Shown here piece after piece: positions 7,611-15,948 of a stretch of DNA of 40,901 nucleotides. Below the pieces are notes generated by a model. The model saw only the letters and a program-made list of their open reading frames with translations, searched no databases and was not told the origin of the DNA. The position numbers and the translations under genes were made by a program. The stretch spans positions 1-40,901 of the forward strand of contig NZ_CAIP01000368.1 of assembly GCF_000297435.1 (NCBI RefSeq), given 5' to 3'. This stretch comes from Microcystis sp. T1-4 (GTDB lineage Bacteria; Cyanobacteriota; Cyanobacteriia; Cyanobacteriales; Microcystaceae). Position 1 is the stretch's first letter, and every line of letters starts with the position of its first letter.

Positions 7611-10138
7611 ACCGATAAACCGGCATTAGCTTGAATATAATCGGGTAATTCAATCTTTACCGGTTGTACCCGCCAGATTTCCTCGCAATATTCCCGAATC
7701 GATCGATCGCTAGAGAATTTCCCCATGCGGGCCACATTAAGAATTGCTAAACGACTCCAATGTTCTTGATCTTGATAGGCGCGACCGACTTCTTCCTGAC
7801 AGTCGATATAGGACTGATAATCAGCCAGTAACATATAGGGATCATCGTAGATAAGATTATCCACAAGCGGACGAAATAAACTACTATCACCCCGGCTAAA
7901 AAATCCCGAACCAATGAGGTCTAATACTGCCCGCAATTCTTCGTTATGGTAATAGTATTCTTGGGGATTATAACCGGCAGCTTTCTTAGCATAAACCTCC
8001 TGGGTGGTCAAGCCAAAAAGAAAGAAATTTTCCGCCCCCACCTCTTCACGAATTTCGATATTTGCCCCATCGAGAGTACCGATAGTTAAGGCCCCATTCA
8101 TAGAGAATTTCATATTACCGGTTCCCGAAGCTTCTTTCCCGGCCGTGGAAATTTGTTCAGACAAGTCGGCAGCTGGATAAACCCGTTGACCGAAGGTGAC
8201 ATTATAATCGGGCAGGAAAACCACTTTTAAACGTCCTCCAATTGTCGGATCATTATCGATCACTTCTGCCACAGAATTAATCAATTTAATGATTAATTTG
8301 GCCATAAAATAACCCGGGGCTGCCTTACCACCAAAAATAAAGGTACGGGGGGTAATATCGAGATTGTGATTATTTTTGAGGCGATGATAGAGAGTAACGA
8401 TATGTAAAACGTTGAGATGTTGCCGTTTATATTCGTGAATGCGTTTTACCTGCACATCAAAGAGGGTACTAGGATCAACTTTAATCCCGACTTTTTTATC
8501 GATATAATTGGCTAAATCTGCCTTAATATCGTATTTAATTTGTCGCCAAGAGTCCCGAAATCCCCCATCATCCACATAGTTTTCTAAACCGCGTAAATCC
8601 TCCAGATGTTTAATCCAATTTTCGCCGATTTTTTCGGTAATTGCAAAAGTCAAGCGGGGATTACTAGAAACTATCCAGCGTCGGGGAGTAACCCCATTGG
8701 TTTTGTTGCTAAACTTTTCGGGAAAGAGTTCATAGAAATCGCGAAGAACATCTTTTTTTAGTAATTCTGTATGGAGAGCTGCCACCCCATTAATTGCCTG
8801 GGAACCCACACAGGCGAGGTGAGCCATACGGACGTATTTTTCGCCGCTTTCATCGATTATAGACAAACGGGACATTTTGCCATCATCATGGGGATAAATA
8901 ATGCGAATTTTATCCAAGAAACGATGGTTAATTTCGTAGATAATTTCCATTAATCGCGGTAAAAGACGACCAAAAATACTCAAAGGCCATTTTTCTAAAG
9001 CTTCTGGCAAAAGAGTATGATTGGTATAAGCGAAGGTATTTTGAGTAATAAACCAAGCTTTATCCCAATCGAAATGATGTACATCAATTAACAAGCGCAT
9101 TAACTCAGCTACCCCGACAGAAGGGTGAGTATCATTCAATTGTACCGACCATTTTTGATGAAAATTATCGAGACTGGGGTTCTCATGTAAGTGAATACGA
9201 ATCAGATCCTGTAGGGAACAGGAAACAAAGAAATATTGCTGTTCTAAACGCAGTTCTTTGCCTTGAATTGGTTCATCGTTAGGATAGAGAACTTTACTGA
9301 TATTTTCCGAGTGAACTTTATTATCCACCGCGCCATAATAATCGCCACGATTAAAGCGACCAAAATCAAAAGATTCACAAGCTTCTGATTTCCAGAGACG
9401 CATGGTATTAGCGGTGTTAACTCGATAGCCGAGAATTGGGGTATCGTAGGGAATTCCTTTGACTACATAATCGGGAATCCAATGACTGCGATAATTACCA
9501 TTTTCGTCGATGTAGGATTCGGTATAACCGCCAAATTTTACCTCTACCGATGATTCCGGTCGGGCAATTTCCCAGGGATTTCCATACTGTAACCACTTAT
9601 CGGTTATTTCCACCTGCCAACCGTCGTGAATTTCTTGATCAAAGATACCAAATTCGTAGCGAATACCGTAACCAATAGCTGGAATTTCTAGGGTAGAAAG
9701 GGAATCGAGATAACAGGCAGCTAAACGACCTAAACCACCATTTCCTAACCCCGGTTCTTCTTCCTGAGCAATTAATTCTTCTAGTTTTAATCCCGATTCG
9801 CTGACAGCTTTCTGCACTTGTTCGTAGATACCGAGATTAATTAAATTATTAGCCAAATGGGGGCCGACTAAAAATTCGGCCGAGAGATAACAAACGGTTC
9901 TGACATCTTTTTTTAGATAGGTTTGTTGGGTGGTTAACCAACGCTGCAATAAACGATCGCGGATGGTATAAGCTAGGGCCATGTAAAGATCGTTTTTGCT
10001 GGCTAATTCCGGTAATTTACCTTGAATATAGAGTAAATTATCCCTTAAAGCCCGTCGGATAGTTTCTGTGTCTAATCCTGTTCTGTCGTCTTCGATGATA
10101 ATCGGACAAACAAAACTCGTGTCTGAAGATGTATCCAT
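7604..10138 (-). CDS. glgP: Glycogen phosphorylase
   Basis: This 844-aa enzyme releases glucose-1-phosphate from the non-reducing ends of glycogen, using pyridoxal phosphate. The PLP lysine is Lys677 in EASGTGNMKFSMNGALTIG. Other conserved blocks are YLSAEFLVG (84-92), EEEPGLGNGGLGRLAACYLDSL (126-147), QLNDTHPS (333-340) and VKRIHEYKRQ (564-573). Length is typical (about 820-850 aa). It is transcribed alone on the minus strand, divergent from the hpnA-like gene. A glycogen debranching enzyme gene at the right edge of the window serves the same pathway but is about 29 kb away. Confidence 0.98.
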   Translation of the reverse strand: MDTSSDTSFVCPIIIEDDRTGLDTETIRRALRDNLLYIQGKLPELASKNDLYMALAYTIRDRLLQRWLTTQQTYLKKDVRTVCYLSAEFLVGPHLANNLINLGIYEQVQKAVSESGLKLEELIAQEEEPGLGNGGLGRLAACYLDSLSTLEIPAIGYGIRYEFGIFDQEIHDGWQVEITDKWLQYGNPWEIARPESSVEVKFGGYTESYIDENGNYRSHWIPDYVVKGIPYDTPILGYRVNTANTMRLWKSEACESFDFGRFNRGDYYGAVDNKVHSENISKVLYPNDEPIQGKELRLEQQYFFVSCSLQDLIRIHLHENPSLDNFHQKWSVQLNDTHPSVGVAELMRLLIDVHHFDWDKAWFITQNTFAYTNHTLLPEALEKWPLSIFGRLLPRLMEIIYEINHRFLDKIRIIYPHDDGKMSRLSIIDESGEKYVRMAHLACVGSQAINGVAALHTELLKKDVLRDFYELFPEKFSNKTNGVTPRRWIVSSNPRLTFAITEKIGENWIKHLEDLRGLENYVDDGGFRDSWRQIKYDIKADLANYIDKKVGIKVDPSTLFDVQVKRIHEYKRQHLNVLHIVTLYHRLKNNHNLDITPRTFIFGGKAAPGYFMAKLIIKLINSVAEVIDNDPTIGGRLKVVFLPDYNVTFGQRVYPAADLSEQISTAGKEASGTGNMKFSMNGALTIGTLDGANIEIREEVGAENFFLFGLTTQEVYAKKAAGYNPQEYYYHNEELRAVLDLIGSGFFSRGDSSLFRPLVDNLIYDDPYMLLADYQSYIDCQEEVGRAYQDQEHWSRLAILNVARMGKFSSDRSIREYCEEIWRVQPVKIELPDYIQANAGLSVN

Positions 10139-10217
10139 AGGAGTGTTTTTACTGAAGATTGGCTGCTCTTAGTTTAAGATAACCAGACCCAAAATTATAT
10201 CAAGAAAAGCTTAAATC

Positions 10218-10247
10218 TTGACTAAGATTAAGGTATAGTAATAATAA
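10218..10247 (+). promoter_or_regulatory. Candidate promoter of the hpnA-like gene
   Basis: A -35 like TTGACT (10218-10223) and a -10 like TAATAA (10242-10247) are separated by 18 bp, about 60 bp upstream of the ATG at 10308. The match is moderate and other AT-rich hexamers nearby could serve. Confidence 0.35.
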
Positions 10248-10307
10248 AGTTAAGGTGATTAAATGTCAGTTACCGATAGGAAGCGAAAATAGGGGAAAGT
10301 TTGAGCA

Positions 10308-11294
10308 ATGCGTGCTTTTGTGACGGGTGGAACGGGTTTTATCGGGGCGAATTTAGTGCGATTGCTTTTAGTCGAAGGCTACCAAGTGCGCGTCCTCGTC
10401 CGTCCCCACAGTAATCTCAGAAATTTGTGGGGTTTAGATATCGAAATTGTCTGGGGTAATTTAAATGATGAGAACTTATTTAAATTAATGGTCGGATGCG
10501 AAGTTCTCTTTCATGTAGCGGCACAATATTCTCTCTGGCAAAAGGATAGACATCAACTCTACCAAAACAATGTTTTAGGTACAAGAAATGTTCTAGAATC
10601 GGCGCATCTAGCGGGAATTACCAGAATAGTTTATACCAGTTCCGTGGCCGCTATTGGAGTGGGTAAAAAGGGTGAAAGTGTCGATGAAACTTATCAAAGT
10701 CCCGCCCATCAATTAGTGGGTTATTATAAAAAATCGAAGTATTGGGCAGAACAGGAAGCATTGAAAGCAGCACAAAGAGGACAGGATATCGTTATAGTTA
10801 ATCCTAGTACGCCCATAGGAGCCTTTGATATTAAGCCTACACCCACCGGCGACATTATTCTCCGTTTTTTGCGACGAAAAATGCCCGCTTATGTGAATAC
10901 GGGATTAAATCTAATTGATGTGCGCGATGTGGCCTGGGGACATTTATTAGCTTTAGAAAAGGGCAGAACTGGCGAAAGATATATTTTAGGTCATCAAAAC
11001 ACTTCTTTAAAAACTTTGTTGACAGAATTAGCCAAAATTACCGGCATAAATGCCCCGAAAATTGTTTTACCTTTTTGGATTCCTTTACTAATAGCTTGGT
11101 TAGATGAAAAAGTTCTTCCTGTCCTCGGAAAATCCCCCTCTATACCCCTTGATGGCGTGAAAATGTCAAAACAGTCCATGTACTACGATTCCTCGAAGGC
11201 AGTGCAAGAACTAGGCTTACCCCAATCGCCGATTAGACAAGCTTTAGCCGATGCCATCGATTGGTTTCAAACCAATGGAGACATTACTTATTAA
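10308..11294 (+). CDS. hpnA: NAD-dependent epimerase, hopanoid-associated (HpnA-like)
   Basis: This 328-aa short-chain dehydrogenase of the extended type has the Rossmann motif TGGTGFIG at residues 6-13. The catalytic pair is Tyr140 and Lys144 in YKKSK, and the catalytic Ser lies in the YTSSVAAIG segment (109-117). The overall pattern (FHVAAQYSLW, VNPSTPIGAFDIKPTPTG) is that of the hopanoid-associated sugar epimerase HpnA. Other hopanoid genes (shc, hpnH) are not in the window. It is a single gene on the plus strand, and the region after it holds repeats. A general sugar-nucleotide epimerase or dihydroflavonol reductase-like role is the alternative. Confidence 0.88.
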   Translation: MRAFVTGGTGFIGANLVRLLLVEGYQVRVLVRPHSNLRNLWGLDIEIVWGNLNDENLFKLMVGCEVLFHVAAQYSLWQKDRHQLYQNNVLGTRNVLESAHLAGITRIVYTSSVAAIGVGKKGESVDETYQSPAHQLVGYYKKSKYWAEQEALKAAQRGQDIVIVNPSTPIGAFDIKPTPTGDIILRFLRRKMPAYVNTGLNLIDVRDVAWGHLLALEKGRTGERYILGHQNTSLKTLLTELAKITGINAPKIVLPFWIPLLIAWLDEKVLPVLGKSPSIPLDGVKMSKQSMYYDSSKAVQELGLPQSPIRQALADAIDWFQTNGDITY

Positions 11295-11387
11295 CACTGA
11301 GTAGGAAAGGAAAAAAATGGTCTCAATTGTGCTGAGATGCTTAAGTAGTTAGGTGTTAAAAGTTGTCAGACATCCCCCTTATTAAGG

Positions 11388-11419
11388 TAGTAGGGTTGAT
11401 TCATGAATCAACCCTACTA
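11388..11419. repeat. 32-bp perfect palindrome inside a dispersed repeat
   Basis: TAGTAGGGTTGATTCA (11388-11403) is followed directly by its exact reverse complement (11404-11419), with no spacer. A third arm GAATCAACCCTA follows at 11420-11431. The outer flanks (GACATCCCCCTTATTAAGG and GGGGGCATCTGATGC) resemble those of the repeat at 11955-12007. It may be one repeat nested in another. It lies between the convergent hpnA-like and crcB genes and could act as a bidirectional terminator. Confidence 0.75.
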
Positions 11420-11470
11420 TGAATCAACCCTAGGGGCAGGGGGCATCTGATGCAAAATCTATTTAATAAC

Positions 11471-11896
11471 TCATCTAGGAAACCCCGTTCTTGCTAAAAT
11501 AACTCCAATTTTAAGCGCCATCATCCCCCCAAGAACACTGCCCAACCAGTAAATTAAACTGAAAGTCACGTTTCCCTGCTCTAAAAACTTGTTAACCTCC
11601 AAACTATAGGCGGAAAAAGTTGTATAGGAACCACAAAAACCCGTGGCAATCATCAATCCTAATTCTGGGGCAATTATGCGAATATTTTCCTTAACCATAG
11701 TAAAAATATAGGCAATAATTAAACAACCAGAAACATTGACAAAAAATGTTCCCAAAAATCCCCATTCTTGACCGAAAATACTGTCAATTAATTCTCCGAT
11801 ATAAAAACGACTCAAAGCCCCAAAAATAGCCCCAATCGCCACGAATAAACTATAACGTCCCCTGAAAAAATTCATGCTGTCTCTCCTGTCCTTCAA
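11471..11896 (-). CDS. crcB: Fluoride channel FluC/CrcB, copy 1
   Basis: The protein (141 aa; a start at MNFFRG, 7 codons in, is also possible) is a four-helix membrane protein that exports fluoride as a dual-topology dimer. Conserved features are the GALSRFYIGE near residue 25, NVSGCLIIAY (about 53-62) and the signature GFCGSYTTFSAYSLE (about 91-105). The second crcB gene lies upstream on the same strand, 124 bp away. That gap contains a dispersed repeat, so whether the two are still co-transcribed is unclear. No fluoride riboswitch was recognised. Confidence 0.93.
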   Translation of the reverse strand: MKDRRDSMNFFRGRYSLFVAIGAIFGALSRFYIGELIDSIFGQEWGFLGTFFVNVSGCLIIAYIFTMVKENIRIIAPELGLMIATGFCGSYTTFSAYSLEVNKFLEQGNVTFSLIYWLGSVLGGMMALKIGVILARTGFPR

Positions 11897-11954
11897 TAGT
11901 CAATAAATTGGAGAATTAAGTAGCTGGTTATAATTAAATTTAAAATGGATTTTA

Positions 11955-12007
11955 GGTTCGATCTCCCCTTAATCACCCCTTGATAAGGGGGGCATCTGAT
12001 AGTTTTT
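11955..12007. repeat. Dispersed palindromic repeat, inverted copy of 1-50
   Basis: This is the same repeat as 1-50 in opposite orientation, with only a few mismatches. It includes the CCCCTTGATAAGGGG hairpin and the flank TGATAGTTTT. It occupies most of the gap between the two crcB genes and overlaps no coding sequence. Confidence 0.75.
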
Positions 12008-12020
12008 AACGCCTACCTAC

Positions 12021-12410
12021 TTAACCTAGAAAAAATTGGGCAATAGCTGCCCCGATTCTCACGGCAATCAATCCGAAAATGATACTAGCAACGGCAAAAA
12101 AAAGACTGAGAAAATTTTGCTGATTGCGCCAGAGGATCAATATATCTAAACTATAGGTAGAAAAGGTGGTATAAGCTCCTAAAAATCCCGTTCTAACCAT
12201 TAAATCTAGTGCGTGGGAATAAAAGGGAAAACTGGGTAAAATAGCCCCAAAAAAGCCGATAGCTAGACAGCCAGTTAAATTAATAATAAAGGTTCCAGAT
12301 GGAAAGCGCAAGCCGAATTTTGCTTTTGTCCATTCGGTAATATGATAACGAGATAACGCCCCCGGAACCGCTCCGGCTACAATTGCGAAAACATCGTTCA
12401 AATCTGACAT
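12021..12410 (-). CDS. crcB: Fluoride channel FluC/CrcB, copy 2
   Basis: This 129-aa four-helix protein has GALSRYHITEW (about residues 17-27), NLTGCLAIGFFG (about 44-55) and the signature GFLGAYTTFSTYSLD (about 94-108). It is clearly diverged from the neighbouring copy, so the pair is not a recent duplication. Single FluC proteins form antiparallel homodimers; tandem pairs in other bacteria often act as obligate heterodimers of fixed opposite topology. Which applies here could be judged from the charge bias of the loops. It is probably the first gene of the crcB pair. Confidence 0.93.
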   Translation of the reverse strand: MSDLNDVFAIVAGAVPGALSRYHITEWTKAKFGLRFPSGTFIINLTGCLAIGFFGAILPSFPFYSHALDLMVRTGFLGAYTTFSTYSLDILILWRNQQNFLSLFFAVASIIFGLIAVRIGAAIAQFFLG

Positions 12411-12534
12411 TGTATCTAATTTTTTTGCTATCTTTGTCTAGGCTCTATGATAATTGATGCGCTTATTGATCGCATGGCCGATATTTTCAGGGGTGTTATT
12501 GTCGAGGACAACCCTCTGACTTTAAAATAGAGGG

Positions 12535-13341
12535 ATGAAAATTCAACCGCGTAAACGTTTTGGACAACATTGGTTAAAAGATGAATCGATACTCGATCGC
12601 ATCATCGGCGCTGCTAATTTACAATCAGAGGATCGGGTATTAGAAATCGGCCCTGGTACAGGCATTTTAACCCGTCGTCTTCTCGATGGCGCTCAATTGG
12701 TTGTCGCTGTAGAAATCGATCGAGATCTATGGACAATTTTAAATAAAAAATTTGGCCAACAAGATAACTTTCATCTCATCCCGGGGGACTTTCTTAGCCT
12801 TAAACCCGAGCAACTGCCGCCAGTTAATAAAGTAGTGGCTAATATTCCCTATAATATCACCGGTCCGATCCTCGAAAAGCTGCTCGGTTCGATCGCCCAT
12901 CCCTTCACCCCCCCGTACCAGAGTATTACCCTCTTAGTCCAGAAAGAAGTCGCCGAAAGATTAGTCGCTGTCCCCTCCAGCAAAGCTTACAGCGCTCTCA
13001 GCGTCCGCATTCAATACCTTGCTGATTGTCAATGGATTTGTGACGTACCCCGGCGGGCCTTTTCTCCACCTCCCCAAGTGGATTCGGCGGTAATTCAGCT
13101 TTTACCCCGTGTTTTGCCTAATAATGTCAGTAATCCGGCTTTTTTATCCACTTTAATTAGCTGGGGTTTTGCCAACCGGCGCAAAATGTTACGCAATAAT
13201 CTAAAAAATTGTCTAGATAGCGATCGATTAAGCCAAATCCTGACACAATTAGAAATTAATCCCCTCGCTCGCGCCGAAGATCTCAGTTTATCGCAATGGA
13301 TTGACTTGGCGGAAAAATTAGGTCAATTGCCAAAATTTTAG
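12535..13341 (+). CDS. rsmA: 16S rRNA dimethyladenosine transferase (KsgA)
   Basis: This 268-aa enzyme dimethylates A1518 and A1519 of 16S rRNA with S-adenosylmethionine during 30S maturation. The opening PRKRFGQHWLKD (5-16) is the family N-terminus, the SAM motif LEIGPGTGILT is at 36-46, and the catalytic motif NIPYNITGP is at 103-111. Length is normal. It is followed by ispE after 17 bp, a common cyanobacterial and general bacterial pairing, so an operon is likely. Confidence 0.97.
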   Translation: MKIQPRKRFGQHWLKDESILDRIIGAANLQSEDRVLEIGPGTGILTRRLLDGAQLVVAVEIDRDLWTILNKKFGQQDNFHLIPGDFLSLKPEQLPPVNKVVANIPYNITGPILEKLLGSIAHPFTPPYQSITLLVQKEVAERLVAVPSSKAYSALSVRIQYLADCQWICDVPRRAFSPPPQVDSAVIQLLPRVLPNNVSNPAFLSTLISWGFANRRKMLRNNLKNCLDSDRLSQILTQLEINPLARAEDLSLSQWIDLAEKLGQLPKF

Positions 13342-13358
13342 ATTTTTTTCCTTGACAA

Positions 13359-14300
13359 ATGCACAGTTATACCCTTCTAGCCCCCGCTAAAATTAACTTA
13401 TATCTAGAAATCGTTGGCGATCGCCCTGATGGTTTCCACGAGTTAGTCATGGTGATGCAGACGGTGGGATTATGCGATCGCATCACTCTCCGGCCGAACG
13501 GATTGCAGGAATTCCGTCTCTTTTGCTCTCATCCCCTCGTCCCCCAAGATAGCAGTAATCTCGCCCATCGGGCTGCCACTTTGATGGCGAAGGAATTCCC
13601 CCGCGTCTTTGCCAATTACGGCGGCATCGATATCACCATCGAGAAATATATTCCCGTGGCTGCCGGTTTAGCGGGGGGTTCCACCAACGCGGCGGCGGTG
13701 TTAGTCGGTATCGATTTAATCTGGGAATTAGGCTTAACCCGTCCGGAATTAGAAACTTTAGCGGCAAGATTGGGGTCCGATACTTCCTTTTGTGTGACAG
13801 GAGGAACGGTTATCTGTACGGGAAGGGGAGAAATTCTCGATCCGATCGCTCCTCTAACTGGATTATGGGTTATTTTAGCTAAATACGATCATTTATCCGT
13901 TCCTACACCCTGGGCCTACCAAAGCTATCGGCAAAAATTTCAGGATACCTATCTGTCTTCTCCAGAGGACTTTCATCACCGTCGTCAGCAGGTGAGTTCC
14001 GGGGCTTTGGTACAAGCGATCGCACAGAAAAAACCAGCCGCTATCGGCAAATTTATCCATAATGACCTCGAAAAGGTGGTTTTACCCGAATTTCCCCTCG
14101 TAGCCGAGTTAAGACAGGTTCTAGGGGATTTAGGCGGCTTGGGAACGATGATGTCAGGCTCTGGCCCGACGGTTTTTACTCTCTGTTCATCTCAGGAAGT
14201 GGCGGAAACTATCGTTAAAGAGGCCCGGGAAATTCTCGTCGCTCCCGATCTACAATTTTGGATAGCCCCAATCACCGATACAGGCATTCAAGTGACTTGA
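13359..14300 (+). CDS. ispE: 4-diphosphocytidyl-2-C-methyl-D-erythritol kinase
   Basis: This 313-aa GHMP kinase phosphorylates CDP-ME in the MEP pathway, which makes the isoprenoid precursors for carotenoids, chlorophyll side chains and hopanoids. Lys11 lies in the N-terminal APAKINLYLEI (8-18). The ATP-binding loop AAGLAGGSTNAAAVL is at 101-115. The third GHMP motif GTMMSGSGPTVF is near 264-275. It lies 17 bp behind rsmA and converges on ureD with a 21-bp gap. Confidence 0.97.
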   Translation: MHSYTLLAPAKINLYLEIVGDRPDGFHELVMVMQTVGLCDRITLRPNGLQEFRLFCSHPLVPQDSSNLAHRAATLMAKEFPRVFANYGGIDITIEKYIPVAAGLAGGSTNAAAVLVGIDLIWELGLTRPELETLAARLGSDTSFCVTGGTVICTGRGEILDPIAPLTGLWVILAKYDHLSVPTPWAYQSYRQKFQDTYLSSPEDFHHRRQQVSSGALVQAIAQKKPAAIGKFIHNDLEKVVLPEFPLVAELRQVLGDLGGLGTMMSGSGPTVFTLCSSQEVAETIVKEAREILVAPDLQFWIAPITDTGIQVT

Positions 14301-14321
14301 GAAAATGACAATTAACCGCCT

Positions 14322-15134
14322 TTACCAAGATAACCAAACTCGCGGAATAATTGCCTCTCGATCGCTTATTTCTCGTCTTAAAATTTGCCAAACCTGCTGA
14401 AACCATTGTCGCACCTCACCGCTAGAATTGCCCCGATAACGACATAAAAGACCATCTCCTAAAGTGCTAGTAACTCCCATCTCTCCTTCTAGGGAAAAAT
14501 CTCTCACTTTCTCGATTAAATTTCTTCCCACCGGTTGACCGATATAAACTAAAGTACCGATCATGGCACTATTATTTAAACCAGAAAATCCCTCGATCAT
14601 TTTACCACCCAACAGGAAGGATCGATCAATCCATAAAGGTTGTCCCGATCGCCAAATTTCCCAATTAGAATGCCATTCTCCCGCTAAAAATTTCTCGCCT
14701 CGCGCACTGCGGCCAAAACGGGTAATTTCCCATCCCAGCCAACTGCTATTTTCCCCTAAATCCACTCGTAAATGTTGGCGAAATGCTGCACCATTAAAGA
14801 TAATTGTTTCTTGGGGTAGCCATTCTAACCCGGCATTGTCATCGATTTTAATCTCGATTAATTGCTGTGCCATCTGACCGTTACTCTGGTAAACTTTTCC
14901 AGCAGAAGCAGTGGTAATCAGGGCATTAGTAGCGGCTTGGAGATGAATTTTTTGTTGCAGAACATCACCCCCAACTATTCCCCCCGCCGTGTGTAAAATC
15001 ACCGTATGACAAAGGTTTTTTCCTTCGGGATAAAAAGGTCTTTGTACTTTTAAAGGAGCGGTAGCATAGACGTGATTAATCTCGGTTGCGAGATTTTTTT
15101 GCTTGTAAATTAGTTCTAGGTTTCCCTGCCACAT
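14322..15134 (-). CDS. ureD: Urease accessory protein UreD
   Basis: The protein (270 aa) helps UreF and UreG insert nickel into apo-urease. The conserved HTAGGIVGGDVL (about residues 48-59) and TTASAGKVYQS (about 74-84) are UreD hallmarks, and YIGQPVGRN is near 197-205. Length is normal (about 270-280 aa). No ureABC, ureE, ureF or ureG is in this window, which fits the scattered urease genes of many cyanobacteria. It lies 3 bp after a 174-aa gene of unknown function and is probably co-transcribed with it. Confidence 0.95.
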   Translation of the reverse strand: MWQGNLELIYKQKNLATEINHVYATAPLKVQRPFYPEGKNLCHTVILHTAGGIVGGDVLQQKIHLQAATNALITTASAGKVYQSNGQMAQQLIEIKIDDNAGLEWLPQETIIFNGAAFRQHLRVDLGENSSWLGWEITRFGRSARGEKFLAGEWHSNWEIWRSGQPLWIDRSFLLGGKMIEGFSGLNNSAMIGTLVYIGQPVGRNLIEKVRDFSLEGEMGVTSTLGDGLLCRYRGNSSGEVRQWFQQVWQILRREISDREAIIPRVWLSW

Positions 15135-15137
15135 TAT

Positions 15138-15662
15138 TTATTGATCCTCGGTCATGGTTTCTAGAAATTGCCGATAATTTTCGGGACTGAGATTAATTTT
15201 AACTTCTATTTGCTGTTCTTTATCCCTGATCAGTAAAATATATTCACTTTCCGCTTTTTTGCCGACTAGGAGAGGATTTTTTAGCTCGAATTTTTGATAA
15301 ACTAGATGGGGTTTCGTCACCCGAATAACTAAACTAGGTTGGGATTGAGGATAAATGTCTAATTGCTCCCGTTCCCGATCTAAAATTAATTGTTTAGGTG
15401 TCATGCTTCTTTCGTCAGCAAAAGTAGATTTATGCCAATAGAGGGTAATCCCCCGAATTTGAGGCATTTGGATGCTAAACTTTTCATCAAAACCTTGCTG
15501 CTCCCAATTAATATCTTCCAGAGAGCCAGTATCGGGAATTAAACGCTGTTGCCAGAAGACTTCCTTAAGATTTAAATCTTGCCACCATTGGCTAATAATT
15601 TGGAAATTCTCCAGATTATCGGGGTGGGGATTGGCACTTTGCCAGAGGAGAGGAGTAAGCAT
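15138..15662 (-). CDS. Conserved hypothetical protein upstream of ureD
   Basis: This 174-aa soluble protein is rich in Gln, Trp and beta-type segments (for example IRGITLYWHKSTFADERSM, about 69-87). It has no signal peptide or membrane helix. I do not recognise a characterised domain. Its stop is 3 bp from the ureD start on the same strand, so co-transcription and perhaps translational coupling are likely. A role in urease maturation is only guilt by association; it could equally be an unrelated housekeeping gene. Confidence 0.75.
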   Translation of the reverse strand: MLTPLLWQSANPHPDNLENFQIISQWWQDLNLKEVFWQQRLIPDTGSLEDINWEQQGFDEKFSIQMPQIRGITLYWHKSTFADERSMTPKQLILDREREQLDIYPQSQPSLVIRVTKPHLVYQKFELKNPLLVGKKAESEYILLIRDKEQQIEVKINLSPENYRQFLETMTEDQ

Positions 15663-15948
15663 TTTGGGGTAATTTTTGCGCTGGGAAAATCAGGTTAATA
15701 GTTTTCGCTGGAGTTAAGGGATCATTAAGCTCAATTATCATCGATTCTCGAGCTGCCGATCGGGCCATGGTATTAACTCTCGATCGCATTTTTATTTTAT
15801 CCTAAATTATCGAGGGAAAAACTGCTAAAAGTGGTCTTCAGATGCGATCGCCAGCCACCAGCCCAGAAAACTGAGGGAAGATCAGATAGATTGGATATAA
15901 TTAACTAATAAAGCCCTGTATGGTCCCAAAAACTAGAATTGTTTTAAT

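Noticed and set aside
12411..12534. Fluoride riboswitch upstream of the crcB pair
   Set aside because: The minus-strand leader has no recognisable crcB-motif pseudoknot sequence; only weak G/C-rich bits are present.
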